The notes beneath the pieces were generated by a model, which did no database searches, was not told where the DNA came from, and saw only the letters and a list, made by a program, of their open reading frames with translations. From Martensiomyces pterosporus (taxonomy: Eukaryota; Kickxellomycota; Kickxellomycetes; Kickxellales; Kickxellaceae), in NCBI GenBank assembly GCA_025201845.1, contig MU604122.1:1-10514 (forward strand): a stretch of DNA of 10,514 bases. Direction: 5' to 3'. The position numbers and the translations under genes are program-made. Of this stretch, positions 1 through 5,699 are shown one piece after another; within the stretch, counting starts at the first letter, position 1, and each line of letters starts with the position of its first letter.

Positions 1-471
1 GGTATCATCGGCTTTGTCATGTACCGCTCCGGAAACGCCATGTCGTTCCACTGGTTCTTTGTTGTCTCCACCTGCCTGCTCTACCTCATTGCCGCGGGTC
101 TTATGGCCAAGGCTGTCGGGTTCCTCGAGGAGCACACCTTCGCCAAGTATGCCGGTGCTGACCCCGATGCCAGCGGCGTCATCGACGTTCGCGTCAACGT
201 TTGGGCTCTGGACTACGGAAACCCAGAGGGCAACAGCGGCAACGGTGGATGGCAGATTTTCAACTCCATTCTTGGCTGGAGCAACGTGGCCACCTACGGC
301 ACCATCATCTCCTACTGCCTTTACTGGGTCTGCCTTGCTGCGTATCTGGTCTACCTCGGCATTCACGAGAAAAACATTGATCGCAAGCAAGCACTCGAGG
401 AGCCCTCGTCTGAGGAGCTCAGCTCCAGCGGCTCGGGAAAGCTGCACCCCACTGCCGTGGTTGCTCAGTGA
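1..471 (+). CDS. FTR1: FTR1-type high-affinity iron permease, copy A (5' part missing)
   Basis: Plasma-membrane permease that takes up Fe(III) produced by a partner multicopper ferroxidase. Frame 1 is open from the first base to TGA at 469-471, giving 156 C-terminal residues. The ATG at 19 is internal, because the six codons before it (GIIGFV) also align with the complete paralogue at 4345-5376, from about its residue 190. By hand alignment the shared part is about three quarters identical. It includes the sixth transmembrane helix, the loop with WALDYGNP, the last helix (SYCLYW to YLGIHEK) and a hydrophilic tail ending near KLHPTA. The REXXE iron-binding motifs of the family would lie in the missing N-terminal part. 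It converges on FET3, with 282 bp between the two stop codons. The family call is firm; whether the unseen N-terminus is intact is unknown. Confidence 0.93.
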   Translation, partial: GIIGFVMYRSGNAMSFHWFFVVSTCLLYLIAAGLMAKAVGFLEEHTFAKYAGADPDASGVIDVRVNVWALDYGNPEGNSGNGGWQIFNSILGWSNVATYGTIISYCLYWVCLAAYLVYLGIHEKNIDRKQALEEPSSEELSSSGSGKLHPTAVVAQ

Positions 472-753
472 GCAGCAGCAAAAAAATGCTAATGCGCTTC
501 CAACCCAAATTTCTATTTAAATAAATATACTGCTAATACTACATATGCAAAATCGCAGCAGCTTCTATCAGGCTAAACAGCGGTGTGTCAATGCTGTCCT
601 GTCGCTATTAACGTGCTCTACATGGCAGGGCAGCTGGTTTGCGGAGCTATAATAATTAATTACTTGAAACGGCGATTAGAATATATGCAAAATGGAGCAC
701 TATTGTTTTATAGTTTCGTATATCACAAGCCTGTGTGCTTTGCTGTCTGGTGT
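472..753. other. convergent 3' intergenic region (FTR1 copy A / FET3)
   Basis: These 282 bp separate two stop codons that face each other, so they should hold both 3' ends. The region is clearly richer in A and T than the flanking genes, with runs such as TATTTAAATAAATATA near 514-529 and AATAATTAATTA near 651-662. I see no gene here. The one recognisable processing signal is the AATAAA on the plus strand, listed separately. No clean AATAAA is visible for FET3 on the minus strand. Confidence 0.6.
520..525 (+). terminator. AATAAA polyadenylation signal of FTR1 copy A
   Basis: A perfect AATAAA begins 49 nt after the FTR1 copy A stop, in an A/T-rich stretch. Position and sequence fit a eukaryotic polyadenylation signal. 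Fungi tolerate many variants, so the actual cleavage site cannot be fixed from this alone. Confidence 0.5.
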
Positions 754-2541
754 TTAGTTTTCAACAACGTGGCCCTTGGTCTCCTCCTCCAGACCCTCGG
801 CTGCCTCGGCAGGATCTGTAGTTGCAACAGCCTTGTATGCCCGCTGCGAGCTCCACCCATACCACACAATCGTGCAGATCCCAACAAGCGCAGACAGAAT
901 GCACCCAGCCATCGCTCCCTTCGCCTTGCTGGTCCATCCAAGCTGGTAGGGATGCGGTCCGTCAGGCGCTCCACGCAGGTCGAATCCCTCACGCCCAGCC
1001 GCATTCCCAGATGTCTTGATTCCAGCTGCCGCACACTGGTCGTAGATCTGCTGCGGAACCTTGATCTTCTTCTGCATCACATCGGGCGCCTCCACAAACA
1101 CAAGGTTCAACCCACTCTCAATGTGCCACTCAATGTGGCAGTGGAACAGCCACGTGCCAGGGTTGTCCGCACGGAACCGCAGAACAACATACTCCATGCT
1201 TGGGATCGTCACCGTGTCGCGGCGGATGGGCGAGCTCTGCGGACGGGGGTTGAAGGTTGGGTCGTAGGGCGCAGGGCCACGCTCAACCAGTTGGAAGTGG
1301 TGTCCGTGCAGGTGGAATGGGTGGTTGCCAGCATCAAAGTTGTTGACAATCAGCTGGATGTCCTTCATGTGCTCCAGCATGTGCGCATTTGTCTGCGGTC
1401 CGTACACCGAGGCATTCATCGCCTCCGACCCCATCGACAGCGCAGTGAACATCGAGGGAACCTTTGGCATCACATAGGTGATGTTGTTGAATGTCCCGTG
1501 GTTCAGCGCATCCGTGAACTGGTTGAAGTACACATCGAGGTTGTATGTGACGTCGAATCCAAGAGCAGGATCCTTGTTGACAGGAACCAGCTCAATGTCC
1601 TTGAATGGCGACCAGTCCACCTCGTCGTCGTGCTTGATCGGCGCATCCTTCTTGTACTGGATAAGCCCAGTGGAGTTGTAGTTCAGGTCGCTGGGGATGT
1701 TGTCAAACATGTCCGTGTCCATGTCTGCGTGGAAGATGTAGTTGTTGTCGGTGGTGTTGAGCGCAGTCACCAGAACTGAGGTGCGCTGAGCAGCAGCCAG
1801 AACAACATTTCCAACCTCCTTCTCCTCGGTGTCAACGCCGTCAACCTCAATCACCCTCATCGTGTGTCCCTCAATCGAGAAGTGGAACATGGCCAGTGCA
1901 GACATGTTGATCAGGCGGATGCGGTATGTCTTGCCAGGCTCAAAGTCAAGGGTCTTCAGCGTGTCGCCACCAACACTGCCAACAAGCGCGCCATTAGGCA
2001 CAGGCTCCGCACCACCGGGGTTCTTCCAGCTCAAAAAGTCCTTCAGCAGACCCGATGCCTCGTCGTGGTACCAGTCCTCCAGCGTCAGGACGATGTCCTC
2101 GTCGTACTTGTATGGCTCATCGGGGTTGTGGAGAATGAGAGGCGCGCGGATGCCATCGACGTACTGCGCGCTGTAGTGCGCATGGATCCAGTAGGTGCCG
2201 GTTTGGGTGATGGGGATGCGGTAGGTCATGTTTGTTCCTGGAGCAATGCCGCACTGGGTGACCATGAAGGGACCGTCCATGTAGTTTGTGCCGTTCTGGT
2301 ACATTCCGTGTGCGTGGAGAGTGGTGGGCTGGTCGAGGGAGTTGTGGGTCTCGATGATGAGAGTGTCGTTGAGGGACACATGGATGGGTGGAGGTGGCCA
2401 GGCGCTGTTGACGCCAATGACTCGCCGCTCCTTCTGGCCATCGGGGTTTGCGGTGACATATCCAATGTCCCAGTAGTAGGTGACGTCCTTGGCCACGGCG
2501 ACGGATGCCACAGCAAGACCAATCAGCGAGCCAAACAGCAT
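754..2541 (-). CDS. FET3: FET3-type multicopper ferroxidase
   Basis: Cell-surface enzyme that oxidises Fe(II) to Fe(III) with O2 and passes it to an Ftr1 permease. The 595 aa protein is near the usual Fet3 length and has no intron. An N-terminal signal peptide (about 1-17) precedes three cupredoxin domains. Copper-binding motifs are HAHGM (76-80), WIHAH (118-122), HPFHLHGH (407-414) and HCHIEWH (467-473). The last gives the type 1 Cys468 and His473, with Leu478 at the axial position. GAEPVP (177-182), Asp280 and Asp403 (four residues before His407) fit the acidic residues that give yeast Fet3p its iron specificity (E185, D283, D409); this match is from memory. Several N-x-S/T sequons suggest glycosylation. 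One C-terminal helix (about 542-562) and a short acidic tail give the type I membrane layout, unlike secreted laccases. The start is the first ATG after an in-frame TAA at 2712-2710. I see no other minus-strand ATG back to about 3046. FTR1 copy B is divergent. Confidence 0.95.
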   Translation of the reverse strand: MLFGSLIGLAVASVAVAKDVTYYWDIGYVTANPDGQKERRVIGVNSAWPPPPIHVSLNDTLIIETHNSLDQPTTLHAHGMYQNGTNYMDGPFMVTQCGIAPGTNMTYRIPITQTGTYWIHAHYSAQYVDGIRAPLILHNPDEPYKYDEDIVLTLEDWYHDEASGLLKDFLSWKNPGGAEPVPNGALVGSVGGDTLKTLDFEPGKTYRIRLINMSALAMFHFSIEGHTMRVIEVDGVDTEEKEVGNVVLAAAQRTSVLVTALNTTDNNYIFHADMDTDMFDNIPSDLNYNSTGLIQYKKDAPIKHDDEVDWSPFKDIELVPVNKDPALGFDVTYNLDVYFNQFTDALNHGTFNNITYVMPKVPSMFTALSMGSEAMNASVYGPQTNAHMLEHMKDIQLIVNNFDAGNHPFHLHGHHFQLVERGPAPYDPTFNPRPQSSPIRRDTVTIPSMEYVVLRFRADNPGTWLFHCHIEWHIESGLNLVFVEAPDVMQKKIKVPQQIYDQCAAAGIKTSGNAAGREGFDLRGAPDGPHPYQLGWTSKAKGAMAGCILSALVGICTIVWYGWSSQRAYKAVATTDPAEAAEGLEEETKGHVVEN

Positions 2542-2584
2542 GGGAAAATGCGTGTACTTGTGTAGCAGAGAAAACAAGGTGCAA

Positions 2585-2590
2585 TTATCT
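2585..2590 (-). promoter_or_regulatory. GATA-factor site (CAGATAA core)
   Basis: Plus-strand TTATCTG reads CAGATAA on the FET3 strand. It sits 44 nt upstream of the FET3 ATG, so probably in the 5' leader if the TATA-like element near 2811 is used. It fits the WGATAA core of fungal iron-responsive GATA repressors. Binding is inferred. Confidence 0.4.
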
Positions 2591-2672
2591 GCCGTGGAAG
2601 CGGAACAGAAAGAGGCTGAGGCAGTGCTTTTGATGCTACCTTGCTTTTGCTTGAAGGTGCAGGGTTGCGCAG

Positions 2673-2678
2673 AGATAA
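2673..2678 (+). promoter_or_regulatory. GATA-factor site (GAGATAA)
   Basis: AGATAA on the plus strand, about 130 nt upstream of the FET3 start. The flanking base is G (GAGATAAG), so it matches the iron-GATA consensus less well than the other five sites. It is listed because it lies in the same cluster. Confidence 0.3.
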
Positions 2679-2805
2679 GCCAGCAGGTCAAACAAGGCAA
2701 CGAAAACAATTAGAGGGTAGTAGAGGAACAAGGCCGTGCAGCGATAAAAGAATGGATAGAAGAAAGTGGCAGAACTGCAATGGAAGGAAACACGGGGGCA
2801 GTAAC

Positions 2806-2811
2806 TTTATA
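2806..2811 (-). promoter_or_regulatory. TATA-like element of FET3
   Basis: The minus strand reads TATAAA within AAATATAAAG, about 265 nt upstream of the FET3 ATG, in otherwise mixed sequence. A start about 30 nt downstream would give a leader of some 230 nt that contains no ATG. The assignment is plausible but untested, since fungal TATA spacing varies. Confidence 0.4.
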
Positions 2812-3235
2812 TTTACACAACACTGGAAGCCGGGGACGAACGAGATAGAAGAGCGCGGGCGGGAGGTGCCCTCTTTTGAATTGCAGCTACAGCAAACCTG
2901 TGCTGCTGCCGACAAGGGCGTGCGAGAAATGAACTACAGCCGCAAAGGCAGCGGGGGCTGATTGCCCACCCTCCGCCCCACCCTTCCCCCTCCAAAGAGC
3001 GAGTTTTAGGGACAAAATTATCCCACTCTAGCTTGACCTGCCTTTCATTCATGGCTTGCTTTTGGCGGCTTGCATTGTTTAGCGGCAAGTCCGAGTTCAC
3101 GCCCGGCAGCAGGCGCCAGCAAAGTCTCCACCCGTCCCCTGCACATCGCCTGGCACCGGCAGCTCGGTGGATGGGGTGATTTTGGCTGGGCTGATCAGAC
3201 AACGCTGATGGGCTGCTTGCCCACGCCTGCCCAAC

Positions 3236-3241
3236 AGATAA
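3236..3241 (+). promoter_or_regulatory. GATA-factor site (CAGATAA core)
   Basis: CAACAGATAACA on the plus strand, in the middle of the divergent promoter. The CAGATAA core matches the 3' part of the ATC(A/T)GATAA consensus described for Fep1/SreA-class iron repressors. It is about 700 bp from the FET3 start and 1.1 kb from the FTR1 copy B start. Confidence 0.45.
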
Positions 3242-3736
3242 CAACCTGAAACAGGCTTTGGGCGTGACAACGGGGCTGGCACTTGACAAAACAAATATAT
3301 GCTCGCCTGCAAGAGAGGCATTTCCATGGCCTCTTTCATTTACGAGCAACGCCTGCTGGTATCCCGGCGTACACGGGTGCACTGGCGCTGTGGGGATCGG
3401 CCTCGCTCGCACCCCGCATTCTCCCGTGATTCCCGTGTGTCAGTGAGCTTGCAGGGACGACAGACGGCAGGTGCAGGCAGGCACCAAGCCCCTCGACGAC
3501 AAGCTGGAGGAGCATGAGGGCACCCGCAGTCGCTGTCCTTGACTTATTTCGCAGGCACTGGTGCTACCCACTGCGGAGGCAAACACCCACCCGTACCGCA
3601 TGCAACACAAGCCGTGCACGCGTGCAAGAGGACCGCTGGCTCGCTCTGTGACTCTGCTATTCCTGTCTAAAGACGCAGCTGCACACTAGACCAAGCAGGC
3701 GTGCTTTTAGCCTCGCGGTTGGGGGCGCGGCCGAAC

Positions 3737-3742
3737 AGATAA
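3737..3742 (+). promoter_or_regulatory. GATA-factor site (CAGATAA core)
   Basis: GAACAGATAAGT on the plus strand, about 600 bp upstream of FTR1 copy B. Its core and 5' flank (AACAGATAA) match the site at 3236, which favours selected sites over chance. Confidence 0.5.
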
Positions 3743-3853
3743 GTCAAGGGGATCGTCCGGCCCAGCTGGCTGAAGGCCAACCACTGCCAACCAGCGTGCA
3801 GCTGAGGCAGCTCGGTGCTGCTGAGGGCATGTCTGATTGAAGCAGCCGTGCCC

Positions 3854-3859
3854 TTATCT
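3854..3859 (-). promoter_or_regulatory. GATA-factor site (TCAGATAA)
   Basis: Plus-strand TTATCTGACA reads TGTCAGATAA on the minus strand. This matches eight of the nine positions of ATCAGATAA, the preferred site of iron-responsive GATA repressors. It lies about 490 bp upstream of FTR1 copy B. Confidence 0.55.
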
Positions 3860-4019
3860 GACACAAATTGCGGGCTTTAGCAAATGGGCGAGAAGCAGGT
3901 TGCAATTTAGGATCGACAGCGGGCGTTCTTCTGTGGAACGTCCTGCATCTTCCATTGCGCGGTATATCCGATGCGTGGTCATGGACAGAGACCACATCGC
4001 CAGCCATGGGATGCGCCCT

Positions 4020-4025
4020 TTATCT
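4020..4025 (-). promoter_or_regulatory. GATA-factor site (TCAGATAA)
   Basis: Plus-strand TTATCTGACC reads GGTCAGATAA on the minus strand, an eight-of-nine match to ATCAGATAA like the site at 3854. It is the closest of the cluster to FTR1 copy B, about 320 bp upstream of its ATG, a suitable distance for transcriptional repression. Confidence 0.55.
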
Positions 4026-4190
4026 GACCGTCCTCCTTCCCTCACACGCTGATGAGGGGTTTTCTCCACCTGCACAGCCTTTTGCTTTGGGGGACAGGCC
4101 GTGTGCCTTTCGGCTGTTGCTGTGGACAATGGGCATGGGGAGGGGAGGAGGCAGCAAGTGCTTCTCTCGTGGAGGCGCGCCGGTAGCACG

Positions 4191-4260
4191 AATAAAACAG
4201 CCTCTCTTCTCTGCTGCCTATTTCCCTTGTCTTTCCAACCTTCGTTCTTCTCTTCCACAG
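4191..4260 (+). promoter_or_regulatory. core promoter of FTR1 copy B: AATAAAA plus pyrimidine-rich block
   Basis: AATAAAA at 4191-4197 is followed by about 60 nt that are almost all C and T, ending in TTCCACAG at 4260. The ATG is 85 nt further on. CT-rich blocks just upstream of the start site are a known mark of strongly expressed fungal genes. The sequence from here to the ATG contains no upstream ATG. The TTCCACAG end also resembles a 3' splice site, so a leader intron is possible, though I see no clear 5' partner. Confidence 0.35.
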
Positions 4261-4344
4261 TGCTTTCTAGCTTTCGTTCTAAGAAATACGCATCAGCCCT
4301 AGACTCCACTCTTATTCTATTAGAACCTTCGGCACCTGCACACA

Positions 4345-5376
4345 ATGGCTGACGTCTTCAACGTCGCAATCTTCTTCATCGTCCTCCGCGAGACCATTGA
4401 GGCCGGAATGATTATTTCGGTTCTCCTCTCCTTCATCGTGCAGATGTTTGGCCACGACCCGGTCACGCTCAAGCGAGCGCGAAAGCAGGTGTGGGTTGGC
4501 GCTGCTATTGGTTTCACAATCTGCCTCATCATCGGCGCTGCCTTTATCGCCGTCTTCTACACTGTTGCCAGTGACCTCTGGAAGAAGACAGAAAACCTGT
4601 GGGAAGGAATATTCTGCCTGGTCGCCGTTGTCATGATCACTGTAATGGGCATTGGGATGCTCCGCTCGGGCCGCATGCAGGACAAGTGGCGTGCCAAGCT
4701 TGCCGTCTCGCTCGAGCAGACATCCGAGAAGACCGGGTGGAAGAAGTGGTTCGACTTCAAGATCTTCTCCAAGAAGTACATTTTCTTCCACCTGCCGTTC
4801 TTCACTGTTCTGCGCGAGGGCCTCGAGGCTGTTGTTTTTGTCGGCGGTGTGTCCATGGGCGCCTCAGCCAAGTCGATTCCGCTTGCAGTTGTTGTCGGTA
4901 TTCTTTGCGGAGTCGCTATCGGCTACGCAATGTACCGCTCCGGAAACGCCATGTCGTTCCACTGGTTCTTCGTCATCTCCACCTGCCTGCTCTACCTCAT
5001 TGCCGCTGGCCTCATGTCAAAGGCCACCTGGTTCCTCGAGGAGCACCGGTTCTCCAAGTTCGCTGGCGGCGACCCCGACAAGAAGGGCATCATCAACGTC
5101 CGCGTCAACGTCTGGGCGCTGGACTACGGAAACCCCGAGCTGAACACTGGCGGCGGGTGGAAAATCTTCAACGCCATCCTCGGATGGACAAACATCGCCA
5201 CATATGGCTCGATCATCTCTTACTGCCTCTACTGGGTCGTTCTGGCTGCATACCTCGCGTACCTTGGCATTCATGAGAAGAATGTTGAGCGCAGGCAAGC
5301 CACCAAGGACCCTGCCTCTGAGGAGCACAGCTCGACTGGCTCAAAGCTCCATCCTACCGCTGAGGTCGTCGAGTAG
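4345..5376 (+). CDS. FTR1: FTR1-type high-affinity iron permease, copy B (complete)
   Basis: Fe(III) permease of the reductive iron-uptake complex, acting in the plasma membrane with a Fet3-type oxidase. The 343 aa protein is uninterrupted and somewhat shorter than yeast Ftr1p (404 aa), mainly through a short C-terminal tail. Both REXXE motifs are present inside hydrophobic helices: RETIE at 15-19 and REGLE at 157-161. About seven membrane segments are visible, near 8-30, 50-72, 88-105, 147-168, 179-196, 207-224 and 286-307. The ATG has A at -3 and G at +4 and follows an in-frame TAG at 4321-4323. It is transcribed divergently from FET3 and in the same direction as copy A. Nearby CAGATAA sites suggest repression by an iron-sensing GATA factor. 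Third codon positions strongly prefer C and G, as in FET3, which fits high expression. Confidence 0.96.
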   Translation: MADVFNVAIFFIVLRETIEAGMIISVLLSFIVQMFGHDPVTLKRARKQVWVGAAIGFTICLIIGAAFIAVFYTVASDLWKKTENLWEGIFCLVAVVMITVMGIGMLRSGRMQDKWRAKLAVSLEQTSEKTGWKKWFDFKIFSKKYIFFHLPFFTVLREGLEAVVFVGGVSMGASAKSIPLAVVVGILCGVAIGYAMYRSGNAMSFHWFFVISTCLLYLIAAGLMSKATWFLEEHRFSKFAGGDPDKKGIINVRVNVWALDYGNPELNTGGGWKIFNAILGWTNIATYGSIISYCLYWVVLAAYLAYLGIHEKNVERRQATKDPASEEHSSTGSKLHPTAEVVE

Positions 5377-5479
5377 ACCTCGCCACCCCCTTGCATTAAT
5401 CGCATACTGTCCGTTTCCTGTGTTATTAATTCCATCGCTGTTAATTACTGAATGTAATCAGGAGACAAGATTTTGTGAA

Positions 5480-5485
5480 CACGTG
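5480..5485. promoter_or_regulatory. CACGTG E-box upstream of the ABC transporter
   Basis: The palindrome CACGTG lies 215 bp before the ABC transporter ATG. It is the core site of fungal bHLH regulators (Cbf1/Pho4 class). The same hexamer also occurs in coding sequence in this window (for example near 1151, 7444 and 10458), so its presence here may be chance. Confidence 0.2.
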
Positions 5486-5647
5486 AGGTTGTCTGGTTTC
5501 CAAGCACCAGCGCACCACCATGCACCATTTTTGGACTGCGCAGTTGTCAATTTGCATCATCACTAGTGTGAGCTTTGTCAGGGTCTTTGCCTCCTTTTTC
5601 CCTTGCTCCACTACACTCCACGCTTTTTATTTGCACACTTTGGCACA

Positions 5648-5652
5648 TATAA
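5648..5652 (+). promoter_or_regulatory. TATA-like element of the ABC transporter gene
   Basis: TATAA within CACATATAACAG, about 48 nt upstream of the ATG. If functional it implies a very short 5' leader. Position and sequence are reasonable, but this is a single weak match. Confidence 0.35.
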
Positions 5653-5699
5653 CAGTCTACAGAGAGAGCTGACTAAGTTGAACGGCTTGCTTCATACTC

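Larger units (their letters stand above)
2542..4344. promoter_or_regulatory. divergent intergenic region between FET3 and FTR1 copy B
   Basis: These 1,803 bp separate two start codons and must hold both promoters. Open frames inside it, the longest being 199 codons at 3412-2813 on the minus strand, have no domain, no hydrophobic pattern and irregular composition, so I call no gene. What stands out is six AGATAA/TTATCT sites. Four lie between 3236 and 4025, nearer FTR1 copy B; two lie in what is probably the FET3 leader. There is also a TATA-like element upstream of FET3 and a pyrimidine-rich block upstream of FTR1 copy B. The stretch from about 3250 to 3730 shows no motif I recognise, only a minor inverted repeat (GGTGC/GCACC, 3470-3485). 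Confidence 0.75.
5377..5699. other. intergenic region: FTR1 copy B 3' end and ABC transporter promoter
   Basis: These 323 bp run from the FTR1 copy B stop to the ABC transporter start. The first 80 bases are A/T-rich (TTATTAATT, GTTAATTACTG) and probably hold the FTR1 3' end, though no exact AATAAA is seen. A CACGTG E-box lies at 5480-5485 and an 8 bp palindrome CACTAGTG at 5561-5568. A TATAA stands at 5648-5652. No AGATAA/TTATCT site is present, in contrast to the FET3/FTR1 promoter. No gene seen. Confidence 0.6.

Noticed and set aside
583..1779. 398-codon plus-strand open frame opposite FET3
   Set aside because: It lies antisense to the well-supported FET3 gene. The translation has no domain, and such long antisense frames follow from the strong C/G third-position bias of FET3.
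1864..2565. 233-codon plus-strand open frame opposite the FET3 N-terminal half
   Set aside because: Same explanation: a shadow of FET3 codon bias, with a low-complexity Val/Asp-rich translation.
2542..2709. 56-residue N-terminal extension of FET3
   Set aside because: The frame is open, but the apparent first codon at 2709 is TTG, preceded directly by TAA at 2712-2710. The only ATG is at 2541, right before a good signal peptide.
2813..3412. 199-codon minus-strand open frame in the divergent promoter
   Set aside because: The translation has no recognisable domain or regular hydrophobic pattern, its composition is irregular, and it overlaps the likely regulatory region.
3470..3485. Inverted repeat GGTGC-AGGCAG-GCACC
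   Set aside because: Five-base arms are too short to mean anything on their own in a GC-rich stretch.
3854..4345. 163-codon minus-strand open frame upstream of FTR1 copy B
   Set aside because: It overlaps the FTR1 copy B core promoter and two GATA sites, and nothing in its translation looks like a protein family.
4599..5276. 225-codon plus-strand open frame inside FTR1 copy B
   Set aside because: It is a frame-shifted shadow of FTR1, Arg/His-rich with no domain.
5561..5568. CACTAGTG palindrome upstream of the ABC transporter
   Set aside because: It is a single 8 bp palindrome with no second copy and no regulator I can name for it.
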